Positions 1-15,006 of a DNA stretch of 64,000 nt are shown piece by piece. Source of the DNA: Gadus chalcogrammus (lineage: Eukaryota > Chordata > Actinopteri > Gadiformes > Gadidae); NCBI RefSeq assembly GCF_026213295.1, contig NC_079423.1, forward strand, positions 17,806,040-17,870,039. The letters run 5' to 3'. Within the stretch, counting starts at the first letter, position 1. Every line of letters begins with the position of its first letter. The notes under the pieces were generated by a model. That model did no database searches and was not told where the DNA came from. It worked only from the letters and a program-made list of their open reading frames with translations. Made by a program: the position numbers and the translations under genes.

Positions 1-169
1 CTAATCTTGGATTGGTGGAGGAGACACAAGGGCCGCTGTTGCTCCGGAGCCCCGGGGCCCTCGGCACAGCTTAAGTGGAGCCAGAGAAACATGCAGCTGC
101 TAATCCCCACCTCCTCCAAGTGAGGAGAGCATCTTTACACCAGATACAGAGCTCCAAGACACCAGCAGG

Positions 170-470
170 CTACTGGTGGGCTGCACTGGGCCTACTGGTG
201 GGCTGCACTGGGCTTACTGGTGGGCTGCACTGGGCTTACTGGTGGGCTGCACTGGGCTTACTGGTGGGCTTGCACTGGGCGTACTGGTGGGCTGCACTGG
301 GCTTACTGGTGGGCTGCACTGGGCTTACTGTGCTACAATGGTCTTACTGGTGGGCTGCACTGGTCCTACTGGTGGGCTGCACTGGTCCTACTGGTGGGCT
401 GCACTGGTCTGACTGTGCTACAATCGTCGTACTGGTAGGCTATACTGGTCGGTCCTACTGGTAGTCTTTA
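170..470. repeat. 22-bp minisatellite
   Basis: Roughly a dozen tandem copies of a 22-bp unit with the core TACTGGTGGGCTGCACTGGG, decaying at the right end into TACTGGTCCTAC-type variants. The long open frames through it exist only because the unit is stop-poor; there is no sign of a gene. Confidence 0.9.
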
Positions 471-504
471 CTGGTAGGTAATGCTGGAGGTCGGGCTGGT
501 TGTC

Positions 505-600
505 TTACTGGTAGTCTATAGGTCATACTGGTTGTGTATACTGGTAGTCTATAGGTCATACTGGTTGTGTATACTGGTAGTCTATAGGTCATACTGGTCG
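505..600. repeat. 33-bp minisatellite
   Basis: Nearly three copies of a 33-bp unit (core GTAGTCTATAGGTCATACTG) lie just after the 22-bp array and share its TACTGGT core. It may be a diverged extension of the same array. Confidence 0.85.
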
Positions 601-1146
601 ATTTTAAGTCATAATAGTCATAATATTAAACACAACAAAAATATGACTGAATTATACATTATACTGGTAAACAGAACAACACGAGTCATATACTGGTTAA
701 CTACACTGGAAGAGGTGAATAACAACATTCTGTCTGGGATAAATGATATAATACTAATAAATAGGTCTTAAGTTAAATGGCCCTGGCCTGGTGAAACACA
801 ACACCATAAGCTTGTCTCTTTTCGTGATGTAATCCTGTGCTGTACCGCACTTCTTGTCTCTTAATGTGTATTGAGATTAGATAGTTTGAATACTGGTGAA
901 CTCACAGACCCCTGTAATGCAGCGATCTCAGTATCAGTACATGGGCTCACGACTCCTGGTCACACTCCACAACACTGGAGGCTGGCCGGTACACCCCCTA
1001 CTACTGGGTCTGGGTGCATTGGCATCATGGACCCTTCCTCCCAGTGCCTCCCAGTGATAGGGCTGGTCCCATTGTCTTCTGGGGTTGGGGAGTTGACCCT
1101 GTGTCAGCCGGTTGGATCAGCACCCAGGCATTGTACTGCGGGTGGG

Positions 1147-1197
<51 letters not shown>

Positions 1198-2110
1198 GGG
1201 GTTGTCTAAGACTCCCAAAGCATCTCAACAACAACACCCAGAGAGCAATCTTCTCCTTTCTCCCCCCGAGACATTAATCTCGCTCTCCCCTGCTCCGTGG
1301 AGGCCCTGGTATTGTCGCTCGCTGCTAATGTTTGCCTCCCTTTCACCGCACAGACACGTATGTGTATTTTGGTGTCTGGGGGAATCTGCCAGCGCATTGT
1401 TCCTGAATCATTGTAATATCTATTTAGAGTGGCAACAGCAACGCTTGGGCTGCGAGCGAGGCTGCCTTAAGACTTAGACTAGCTGAAAGGGCTTATCCCT
1501 ATATTCTGAAACTCTTTTATGTCGCTCCCGTGGTTTAAGGATAGGATTGTGAGCGGTGATTGTTCGAGTGTTCCGGGGAGAGGGGAGTGCGCCGCGCGTG
1601 GGTGAGGGGGGTGTTTTATTCGCCGGCTCAATCCCCTCTTTCTTTTCTTCTCCGTTCTCTCCTCTTCTTTCTCCAGCTGTGAATATTAACTGTGTTCTTA
1701 ACTCTTACCGCTGTATGCCACAGAGTAATGTGCTTTTAACCATATATTATGGGGGGGATTTTACGCCACGTATAGCCAGCGCCTCGCGAATAAGAAAAGA
1801 CTGTTTTATGGAACCTAAAAACAAATTAGCCACGGCTCTGTGAAAGGGAAGCGTTTTGAGAGAGGAGGGGATGTATCCACACACATTTATATATTTATAT
1901 CTAACTTTGCGGTATCAAGTTGTCAGCGCACAATAAAGGGGAGATGTGAAGGCGGCTCGGGGGATCTTTAAAAAAAGGATTGCAGTGTTCCCATTTCCCT
2001 GCTCCATTTTCTCCTCTCTTTGCTGTAGTTCCAATCCCTGCTCGGGCTTTCTTCAGCGAGGGTGTATCGCTAATGCATTTCAAAAGCCCCTTTCTCGACG
2101 CACAAAGGGA
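600..2110. other. intergenic, no gene seen
   Basis: Mostly unique sequence without coding signatures. It contains a (GT)n run at about 1149-1195. No splice-flanked exon or domain could be recognised on either strand. Confidence 0.6.
1149..1195. repeat. (GT)n microsatellite
   Basis: A pure GT dinucleotide run of about 46 bp followed by a short G tract. Confidence 0.95.
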
Positions 2111-2325
2111 TATCACCGTGGACGTTTAGAAGGTTCCGCCGGGGGGCGGCGCACGGCTTCCATTTTGTCCGCCAGCCCCTCTGGGCGGTTTCCACCGGAA
2201 CGTCACCCCGGGTTCCTGGTTTCCATGGAGAGGTGGCGGAAGTACGTCACCCGGTACTTCAAAGTAGGAGCAGAGAGACACCGGGTCGGGAGGTATCGAC
2301 GCTAGGTGCACGTAGCTCCCGATTG
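2110..2325. other. CpG-rich block
   Basis: A GC- and CpG-rich stretch with TACGTCAC and CCATTTTG motifs amid AT-rich surroundings. It could be an unmethylated regulatory island, but no transcript structure can be seen. Confidence 0.3.
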
Positions 2326-2329
2326 ACAG

Positions 2330-2575
2330 AGTGTTGAGAGCGCTAGGTCAGCAGCTAACCTACTCGCCTAATGCTGGCTACTGACCTAGCGCTTGCTAAT
2401 GACCTAGCACTCGATACTGGCATAGCGTTGGATAATGGGCTAGCACTTGCTTACTGGCCTCGTGCCGGGTAATGAACGAGCGCTCGCTTCTGGCCTAGCA
2501 CTAGCTCATGACCTAGCACTGGTTACATTCCTAGCGCTGGCTGATGACCTAGTGTCTGATATCAACCTAGTGTTT
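2330..2575. repeat. degenerate ~22-24 bp minisatellite
   Basis: Successive degenerate copies of a GACCTAGCGCT / GCTAATGACCTAGCACT motif spaced about 20-25 bp apart. Strong divergence between copies suggests an old array. Confidence 0.75.
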
Positions 2576-2863
2576 TTTATTTGTACCTTATCGGAAATTA
2601 AGATAATGTTTACAGAATAAACAATGAGAAAATTCAGTTTACGAGGATAAAGTGGACGGATGAACAGTTTTAAAATGTACAATTTATGTCCTAACACGAC
2701 GAGGCCGAAGTGCCGGGTACAAAACGGCCCTAAAACACGACATTAAAGCGCACTGCACCCTGCGTGATAAAACAGTAAACTCTGCTGTTTCCCCGAGCAG
2801 CTCCAGAGCAGGAAACAGATTACCATGCAAATATCCTCCTGTATTGAGCTCCGGGATATCCAC

Positions 2864-2934
<71 letters not shown>
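2864..2934. repeat. (GT)n microsatellite
   Basis: An uninterrupted GT dinucleotide repeat of about 70 bp. Confidence 0.95.
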
Positions 2935-2937
<3 letters not shown>

Positions 2938-3435
2938 TCTTTAACATGCAAACTTCCGTCAAGTTTAATTTGTCGCTGTCATGTTTATCATTAATCTTTG
3001 GCCCCGGCCCGCGTCGGGACACGCTGATTCGCCGGAGAGTCTCCGAGGAGCACTAAACACATTTGGCGATATGATAATGGCATTATGGTGGCCCGCGCGC
3101 AGACGTGTTGTATCAATTATGCGTAGAGACTGGACGCATACATCACCGTCGCCGTGACAGCCGTCAGTCTGCGTGGCGCCCGGCGGCGCCGAGGTGAGAA
3201 CACATTAGCACGACCCCGGGCCGTTTGACGGGCGGCTGGGAGTCCCGCCTCCTGCTCCTTCTCTTTATTGGAGATTAGCCCTCTTCAAGCGTCCAGGGCG
3301 ATGACGCCGCAGAAACCGCCGTTTGTCTCTGTTCCGACCGCCGCGAAGTTTGGCTTTTCGTGCTACGGAATCAACGTTGGACGTAGCATCGCAAAGTCAC
3401 CTGAACACAGTTGGGTTGACGAGTTGGAAAGATAG

Positions 3436-3613
3436 GTGTGTTAACGTGTGTTAGCGTGTGTTAGCATGTGATAGCGTGTTGTAGCATGTGTTAGGACGTG
3501 TTAGCACGTGTAAGCAAGTGTTAGCAAGTGTTAGTACGCGTTAGCACGTTTTAGCTCATGTTAACGCGCGTTAGTGTGTGTTAGCACGTGTGTGTTAGCG
3601 CGTGTTAGCGCGT
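3436..3613. repeat. decamer tandem repeat
   Basis: About 18 tandem variants of the 10-mer GTGTTAGCGT (also GTGTTAGCAT and GTGTTAGCAC). Many differences between copies are C/T or G/A at the CpG position. Confidence 0.88.
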
Positions 3614-4083
3614 GACAGGCTGTGCTGGGCGGAGCGAGGTAAACACGATGTGTGCCGTGATAGACCTTACACGGTGTTTCATCAGTCATCCTCAGACTGC
3701 CCTGGTTAGCGCTGCTCTGTGTATCCATCACAGCCCGCCGTGTGCAGCGCCCGCAGGAGAATTATTTTATGACGACTCCTCGAACGCTGCGGGCCCATGT
3801 ATCAATCACGCCGTTCCTCAAGCAAACACTTATTTCCTTTTAACCGGGTGCAATCACAAGATTACCCCGTCATAATGAATCATTATCCAAGTCACAAAAC
3901 CTCCCTCCACGGGGCCGCAGGGAGGTGTTGACGCTGTTGTTGTGGGGAACAGGGAACTTTCTGGAAAAACACTGCAGTTCAAGAAGCAGAAGATAGCTTT
4001 GGGAACGCGGAGAAGAAACCAGGAGACGGGCGCCTGGCAGCGATGAATTAAAGGTCTGGAGCGCCTCCTCAACCTCCGACTGA

Positions 4084-4580
4084 CACCCCCCTCTCCCCCC
4101 TCTCCTCCCCTCTCTCCCCCTCTCCCCTCTCCCCCCCTCTCCCCCTCCCTCCCTCTCCCCTCTCCCCCTTCTCCTCCTCTCCCCCCTCCCTCTCCCCCTC
4201 CCTCCCTCTCCCCCTCTCCCCCTTCTCCTCCTCTCCCCCCTCCCTCTCCCCCCTCTCCTCCTCTCCCCCATCTCCTCCTCTCCCCTTCTACCCCCTCTCT
4301 TCACTCTCCTCCATCCCCCTCTCCTCCGCCTCCCCCCTCTCCCCCCCTCTCCTTCCTCTCCCCCTCACCCCTCTCCTCTTCTCCCTCTCCTCTCTCCCCC
4401 CTCTCCTTCCTCTCCCCCCTCTCCTTCCTCTCCCCTCTCCCCTCTCCTCTTCTCCCTCTCCTCTCTCCCCCCTCTCTTTTCTCCCTCTCCCCCCTCTTCG
4501 CTCCCCCCCTCCCCCTCTCCCCCTTCTCCCCCCTCTCATCCCTCTCTCCCCTCTCTCCCCTCCCCCCCCCCCCCCCCCCT
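4084..4580. repeat. polypyrimidine tract
   Basis: About 500 bp almost entirely of C and T on this strand (CTCCCC / CTCTCCT motifs), ending in a run of about 18 C. Mirror-symmetric polypyrimidine DNA of this type can form intramolecular triplexes. Long open frames on the minus strand here are compositional. Confidence 0.93.
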
Positions 4581-5000
4581 CAACAGAGGCTGGAGTAAAG
4601 GACTGTATTGTGTGAAAGAGGACAAAATATAAAACACGCCAGAAGAAAGTGTGAAATTCCCCAACTTGAGGAAACCCATTTAGACCATCCGTCCGAGTGA
4701 CATAAAGGAAAATAATATACTCGACCCCTTTGTCTGCACACTTTGAGAAGTTTGTTATAGCGGCGTGCCCAGTAATAATTCACTGTAGCTCATGTTTATT
4801 AAGTAGAAGGCCTCGCTTCATGATAAATGGCCTGGGTAACACCAGGACACCTCTTTTGCATTTCAATGGCCGCGCGTCAGATTCTTATTTCATTACCGAG
4901 CGACACATTAGCTGATGGATTTTAATTTATTTTTTTCTCTCTCTCTCCTCTGCGACAGGATTCCACAGAGACCGCGGCCTGAGCCCAATACGAGGGTTGA
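4580..5000. other. unique AT-rich block, candidate conserved non-coding element
   Basis: About 400 bp of unique sequence between repeat tracts with many homeodomain-like cores (TAATTC, TTTATT, CATTAG, TTTAAT) and no coding pattern. Its complexity contrasts with the flanking simple repeats. Conservation cannot be tested here. Confidence 0.3.
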
Positions 5001-5270
5001 ATATGAGAATTGGTCAAATGGAAAGAAAAAAGAGAAAGAAATTAAATAAATCAAACACAAATCAGTGTCAAGCTGCCGTTTGCGGGCAGAGAGTTTCTAA
5101 CACATTTGCATACGTTCCCTGGCCTGTCCAGGCAGGGAACTCGTCCAATAACCCGGCGACTGGAGTTGTCGTGCTGAGTCCACCGAAATCACACTTTAAT
5201 TCACACAGTGATAAAATCTGGTTTGGGCCGGATCTTCATGGTGCTGAGGGAGCGTTTCAGAACTCCCTCC

Positions 5271-5379
<109 letters not shown>

Positions 5380-5398
5380 CCTCTTTCTGCTCCTCAAT

Positions 5399-5434
<36 letters not shown>

Positions 5435-5569
5435 CCTGCCCCTCAATGTTCTTTCTCCCTCTCTCTCTCCCTCTCTCTCTCTCTCGCTCCTCAATGTTCT
5501 CTTGGTGCTATAATCTTTTAACTGCGTCTAGGAATTCCCTTCCCTCTCCATCGCTCTGAAGGGGAGAGA

Positions 5570-8990
<3,421 letters not shown>

Positions 8991-9016
8991 TAGATTAATT
9001 TCCTAGGAAGCCCTGT

Positions 9017-9255
9017 CACTACGAATAGGGGGAGAGGGGGAGGAGGGGGAGAGGGAGAGGGGGGAGGAAGGGGAGAGGGGGACGGAGGAGTAGGAGGAGA
9101 GGGGAGGAGGAGGAGGAGTGGAGGGGAGGAGCGGAGGAAGGGGGGGGAGAAGGAGTGGGGGGGAGGTGGAGAGGAGAGGAGGGGGAGAGGGGGAGGAGGG
9201 GGGAGGAAGGGAGGGAGGGGGGGGGGAGTGGAGAGGAGGGGGAGAGGAGAGGGGA
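9017..9255. repeat. polypurine tract
   Basis: About 240 bp of GGGGAGAGG / GGAGGAGG-type sequence, almost without pyrimidines. It reads as proline/serine-rich open frames on the minus strand, which are artefacts of composition. Confidence 0.92.
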
Positions 9256-9829
9256 GGTGTATCGTGCACAAGGCTTCTCACTTTTCCCCCTTCTCTCCCC
9301 CCCCCTCCCCTTTCTCTGGGCTGACAGATCATTTTCCATGCTGGTATCAGGGGGTCTGGCCCATAATTGGCATGCAGATTGCAGCTGATGGCGTCTCGGC
9401 GGCGCAGAAAGGAAGTGGCTAGTTAGAATAATGAGGCGCTGCTCTGATGGATGGCCGGCCCGCCAGGTCACACTAAATGTTTCACACACGTGCACACTCG
9501 CTCACACACACACATTACATCTTTACACACACACAAGCACACGCTCCCCCTGATCCATTTCTTTTATTATTTTATTTATTCCACGAAGCTCTCGTTTCAT
9601 TATTTATTATTTTTCGCTGGTTCGGGCGTCCCGGCCAATGAGGGGCTCTGATACATCCGGGCCAATGAGAGAGTCGGATCCATCCGTCTTGATCCGTCTG
9701 GTTGGTGGAGATTGGAGGTGGGGGCGGAACCTCCAGAATGTCACAACTCATTAGCAGCCTAAGGCCCCTAAGAGGCCCCTAGTCTTTTAATTACAGTACA
9801 GCCGTTAATTACTGTCTCTCCGTCGAATG

Positions 9830-9955
9830 ATAGCGAGCTAGCACTGTGGAGTGACGGATAGTTAGCTAGTAAGCACAGCTGACAGCTAGCTGGCTAGCAC
9901 AGTGGAATGCTATTTAGATAGCACAGTTGAGTGATAGCTAGCTAGCACAGTCAAA
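9830..9955. repeat. degenerate GCTAGCACAG repeat
   Basis: Four to five loosely spaced copies of a GCTAGCACAGT(G/T)GAGTGA motif, an old or irregular tandem repeat. Confidence 0.6.
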
Positions 9956-10503
9956 GTTTGGAACAACAATGTTGATAATACCTGATGGATCCCAAATCAA
10001 TCAGGGAAACGTACATACAGAGAAGAGTCAAGATTATGAAATTAATTAAACTAAACACCTCAGGTAGGAGACAATGATAGTTTGGATAACTTGAATAGAA
10101 ATGATAAAGACCGTTTTTCACGTTGATCAACTCTAATATTGATTTTTCGAACGCATTCACAATACCACCATCGTTGGACATACCACACCAATACCTATAC
10201 TGCCCAACATTCGTCCTTTATAAAAAGCTTCCTGTGTTTTCACCACTCTCCACCAGATACTGCCCCACTGTTGTGATGCTGGTCCCAGTCTGCTCTGTGT
10301 TGTGGAGCTGAGGTCCTGGCAGCAGTTGTTCACATCATTAACCTCTTCTCTCCTCCCTCTGCCGAGCTGTGGGTCGGCCCAGCAGTCTATGTATGTCTTG
10401 TGTCTATGTACTGTATTGTCAATGTTAATGTCTCTCTACTGGTTTCTTGTTCTAACATGCTGTGTGTAAGAAGTACTGAGTTCACAGCAGGTGGTCAACA
10501 TAT

Positions 10504-10615
<112 letters not shown>

Positions 10616-10899
10616 GTCTTTTTAAACTGAAGCTGCCTGTCGTCATGGCTACCGTCGCTGTCATCTCGCCGGGGAGGAACCCGAGAAACGGTAAACTTGT
10701 CGACAAAGGAAACACAAACACAAGTCTGTAGTTCTGAGTTTCAGCCGCTTCCGTCCGGTTCCCGCGGAGGGGGGGAGACGGATGTCCCGGCGGAGCCCCG
10801 AGACCGGAGTCCCTCCCGCCGCAAACACTGGCGAACAAATTCACCGCTTCCCGCTCATTCTTCCAGGCGCGCCGGGGAAAGTGTACACATGCACACGGC

Positions 10900-11320
10900 A
10901 GATCAAAGCCTTAATTGAAAAATAATTATAGGTACTTAATCACAGAAAGCGCCGGGCTAATTGAAGGGGAAACAAGGAGGCTCGCGCAGAAAGAGGATAT
11001 TGTGAGAGCTTCCTCTTCAGACCCATTGTCTTGCAGATGAAACGGGAAAGGGCTATTAGCAGAGTTAATTGGTTCTCTAATTTAGATCTCGGCCCGCTGA
11101 AAGCATAACGGATGCGGCGCTGTCGTGCGCTGATGTGTGCACTCTGTCACGCCGTCCTGCCGGACGCTGATTGGTTAATTGCTGTGGGATTTTTTGATGT
11201 TTTTCCCTCATCTGTCACAGGACGCGAGGCGTGCTCAGCCCATTGTGTCCCTGACGCTAGGAATAAAGAAATACATTAGAGGGGGAAAGTGTGGAATTAA
11301 ATGAGTTTCGTCTTTTGGTT
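10900..11320. other. candidate conserved non-coding element
   Basis: Unique sequence with closely packed TTAATTG, AATTATA, TTAATCA, CTAATTG and GTTAATTGG cores and no coding signature. It resembles the homeodomain-site-rich enhancers seen in vertebrate gene deserts. This is inference from appearance only. Confidence 0.3.
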
Positions 11321-11379
11321 ATTGTTGTAGAACTCGGTTGTTTACTTAAACTACTTTAATTCCCTTCTAATCGCCTCAC

Positions 11380-11440
11380 TTGGACGCTGGGATTCGGACC
11401 CAGAAGGCTTACCCCTGGGCTGGCAGTCAGACACTCACTT
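11380..11440 (-). mobile_element. tRNA-derived SINE head fragment
   Basis: On the minus strand the sequence reads as a tRNA-like promoter, with a B-box-like GGGTCCGAATCCC (11389-11401 reversed) preceded by an A-box-spaced region. No complete tRNA cloverleaf or acceptor pairing was identified, so a SINE-derived head is the better reading than a functional tRNA. Confidence 0.4.
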
Positions 11441-11727
11441 GCTTTTATACTTCGTTTTTTTTATGTGTATTATTAAAAGATAATTATGCTCCACCTTTTC
11501 ACAATTTAGTTAATGTGAGGTAATGCTTCAGGAGAAAAGGGCAACCTCCCTTTTAAGGCAAGGTTTCAAAAATAAAATGTTTATCTTCTCCACTAACTTG
11601 TCTTTTCCCGCACAGACTCTGCCCTCTAGTGGCGACGAGCTGCTAGTACACGGAGCAAGCATACAGGAAGACATTAAAATGCAGATGGTTTGTTTGTTAT
11701 TCTCTCAAGTTAAAGTGGTTAAAGTTA

Positions 11728-12850
11728 GGGGCAATATATTGTAGTGTTTAAAGTACTGGGTTCGATCCCCAATGTCCACAGACTACCAATAGGAATCATA
11801 GAGCAAGATTCACTAACCCCTACCTGCTCCTTAATGACCTGTCTCTGTACTGTCTAACCCCTACCTGCTCCTTAATGACCTGTCTCTGTACTGTCTAACC
11901 CCTACCTGCTCCTTAATGACCTGTCTCTGTACTGTCTAACCCCTACCTGCTCCTTAATGACCTGTCTCTGCACTGTCTAACCCCTACCTGCTCCTTAATG
12001 ACCTGTCTCTGTACTGTCTAACCCCTACCTGCTCCTTAACGACCTGTCTCTGTACTGTCTAACCCCTACCTGCTCCTTAATGTCCTGTCTCTGTACTGTC
12101 TAACCCCTACCTGCTCCTTAACGTCCTGTCTCTGTACTGTCTAACCCCTACCTGCTCCTTAATGACCTGTCTCTGTACTGTCTAACCCCTACCTGCTCCT
12201 TAACGACCTGTCTCTCTACTGTCTAGCCCCTACCTGCTCCTTAACGACCTGTCTCTGTACTGTCTAACCCCTACCTTCTCCTTAACGACCTGTCTCTGTA
12301 CTGTCTAACCCCTACCTGCTCCTTAACGACCTGTCTCTGTCCTGTCTAACCCCTACCTGCTCCTTAACGACCTGTCTCTGTACTGTTTAACCCCTACCTG
12401 CTCCTTAACGACCTGTCTCTGTACTGTCTAACCCCTACCTGCTCCTTAACGACCTGTCTCTGTACTGTCTAACCCCTACCTGCTCCTTAATGACCTGTCT
12501 CTGTACTGTCTAACCCCTACCTGCTCCTTAATGACCTGTCTCTGTACTGTCTAACCCCTACCTGCTCCTTAACGACCTGTCTCTGTACTGTCTAACCCCT
12601 ACCTGTCTCTGTACTGTCTAACCCCTAAATGCTCCTTAATGACCTGTCTCTGTACTGTCTAGCCCCTACCTGCTCCTTAATGACGTGTCTCTGTACTGTC
12701 TAACCCCTACCTGCTCCTTAATGACCTGTCTCTGTACTGTCTAGCCCCTACCTGTCTCTGTACTGTCTAACCCCTACCTGCTCCTTAACGACCTGTCTCT
12801 GTCCTGTCACTGTAAGTTCCTATTTAAGGTGTGTCTGATAAATGGCTGAA
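11728..12850 (+). mobile_element. tRNA-derived SINE with internal expansion
   Basis: The left end carries a B box, GGGTTCGATCCCC at 11758-11770, preceded by a tRNA-like A-box region. The right end (about 12812-12848) contains GTGTCTGATAAATGGCTGAA, matching the GCGTCTGCTAAATGACT-type 3' tail common to fish SINEs and LINEs. Between them is a ~1 kb tandem expansion of an internal segment. Related unexpanded copies lie at about 16430-16640 and 37735-37830, which show the segment as single copy. Confidence 0.65.
11813..12812. repeat. 41-bp minisatellite inside a SINE
   Basis: About 24 head-to-tail copies of a 41-bp unit containing TAACCCCTACCTGCTCCTTA followed by A(T/C)GACCTGTCTCTGTACTGT. Most copy differences are TTAATGACC versus TTAACGACC, a CpG/TpG transition. 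Two copies are truncated near 12600 and 12755. Confidence 0.96.
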
Positions 12851-14700
12851 CAGTAGCAGGGCGATCAGTGATCTTGGTCCCAGACCCCCGAGGCAGAGGA
12901 CTGGGGGTCCTCCACTGGCTGGCAGCGTGGCGGGAGCAGGCCTCTCTCCCCTACCCCAGGTAGGGGAGGGTTTGAGGGTGGGACCTCAGAGCTAGGAGGG
13001 ATTTAATTGGCTCTCTGATTTGACTGGCAGGTGTTGAACCACTTTTTCGATAACAGTTGATTGTTGATGTAATGTCTTGCTGGAGACCTACTGTCTGCTC
13101 TTAGAAACACCAACACCATCACTATCAATGACTCAGTATCACTTCCTCTACTCAAGTTCCTTTTTGATTTGAACTTCCGAAGAGTTAGGTATATATATAA
13201 CCAATGCCACGTGATTGATACTACTTTGATACTACATTCAGTCTAACTTTTTCAAATACACAGCAATTGACAGAAATATTACACATAAAATTACATTCTT
13301 ATCATCATCATCATCATTTGTATCATGTGTTATACTGCCTAAATTATGCCTAAAGGTAAACTGGGGAAATGGGACTCAAACCCAGTGCCTTTAGGCTCGG
13401 AGTCAGAACTCCTTGATAGACTATCCCTGCCCTATTAAACCAATATAAGTGCTCCTCCAGTAAAGGATTAATCATTTAATAACCTTTCAGAAACACTGGA
13501 GTTATTTCTATTGCTACATTCATGATATGAAATGATCCCCTGTGATTGATCGATCAGCCTTTGGCCCTGATGGAGGGCGGTCTACGATCAAATGAAGAAA
13601 CGCGGCCTAGTTTCGATGCAACGTGCGCGAGTATCGGATGCTATCAGCGTTTCAGCTCCACAATCATATCTGTGTTTGCTTTTCGGTTGGCTGTTGGCTG
13701 GTGGCTGAACAGTCAGACCACTCTGTCAATACTGTGGACTGCTGCTGTTACTGCTGAGTACGACCCCACACTGCCCCACACAGCAAGGTCCTGCTGTACA
13801 AATATACTGCATCAAATGTGTTTTATAAACATAGTAGTTCTACTCTGTTGATATTGTGTATACGTACATTGTGAGTACTGTGTATTAATACACACACAGC
13901 CCAACACAACTAGGCCCCAGTGTAAGACTACCATACAACATGTGTACAGTGTGTTATAATAATAATATCAGAACAATAATAATAGTAATAATAATAATTA
14001 AATAGGAAGAAGAAAATAAGTATTAATGAAAGTCGGACAACTCTAAATCTCAAATAGGAGAGAATAACAATATTACCCTCAGGATAAACAATTGATTATT
14101 TGAGTGTCATTAATCTCTACTAATACTTATACAGTCCTGTTCTACTTCCTGCCTATGTACATATTTCTGCCAACTCTTCCATGTTTACCTTCCCCCCAGC
14201 CGCCGATACCCATCCTTTAGTCTTGACTTAAGGTATTGTATGTAACAGTACAATTGGAATACAATTCAACATTGCTCACTGTTTTGTGAACAGTTAAAGA
14301 TTTGCACTTTTCATGATAAAACCACAAAAACGATTTTCGAAACAATTTTTCAAACTTGTTTGTGTTCTACAAACTCAGCTTTTAAATAACATTTCATCCT
14401 CCAAGGCCTGGCGCTCCTTTCACTGATTAAATGAATAAAAACACGCGTGAACGCCAATTTGAATATGTTTGGATAAAGGGGTTCGGGTAAACTAACATGG
14501 AGAGGTTTCTCTTCAGGCTGAAATGTTTTTATTTCAACACGTCACTCAGAAGCTGAAGAGGAAAAGTTGCAAGGAAACCCAGCGAAATATCAGATCCCAG
14601 ATCGCTCCGCCCAGTGACTAAAGACGTTGGGTAAACACTTAGGGTCACAGCGAACGTCCTTCCCAATCCCTGCTGCACCAGTACCACGTCCAGACGTTAA
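12850..14700. other. intergenic region upstream of cldn18
   Basis: AT-rich unique sequence with an (AAT)n-like patch at about 13958-14000 and a SINE head at about 13360-13432. No exon is recognisable. The last few hundred bases must include the promoter for claudin-18 exon 1a, but no convincing TATA box was found. Confidence 0.5.
13360..13432 (-). mobile_element. tRNA-derived SINE head fragment
   Basis: The minus strand carries a B-box-like GGGTTTGAGTCCC (13371-13383 reversed) preceded by AAAGGCACT, the same AAAGGCACTGGGTT string seen in the plus-strand SINE at about 16475. The shared string links both to one SINE family. Confidence 0.55.
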
Positions 14701-14786
14701 AAAACCTGTAGCAACGCAGCAGAGTCGCGCCTAATTTTAAGTTTTTTATCCGGTTCTAACCCCAACGAGAGTCCAGAGAGTGCAGG

Positions 14787-15006
14787 ATGGCGGCCACTCT
14801 GTGCCAGGTGATGGGCTTCATCCTGAGCCTGATCGGCGTGGCGGGGATGGTCGTGGCGACCGCAATGGACCCCTGGGCCACCCAGGACCTGATGGACAAC
14901 CCCGTCACCTCCGTCTACATCTTCTCGGGCCTCTGGAAGGCCTGCGTCCGCCAGAGCTCCGGCTTCACCGAGTGCCGGCCGTACTTCACCATCATGGGGT
15001 TGCCAG
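14787..15006 (+). CDS. cldn18: claudin-18 alternative exon 1a
   Basis: Encodes residues 1-73, start ATG at 14787, donor CCAG|GTACGC. The loop reads DNPVTSVYIFSGLWKACVRQ followed by SSGFTECRPYFTIMGLP, close to the lung-type first exon of mammalian CLDN18. W, GLW and both cysteines of the claudin signature are present. Confidence 0.95.

Noticed and set aside
11380..11440. Functional tRNA gene
   Set aside because: Only B-box-like and A-box-like segments are present; cloverleaf stems do not pair and SINE relatives occur nearby.
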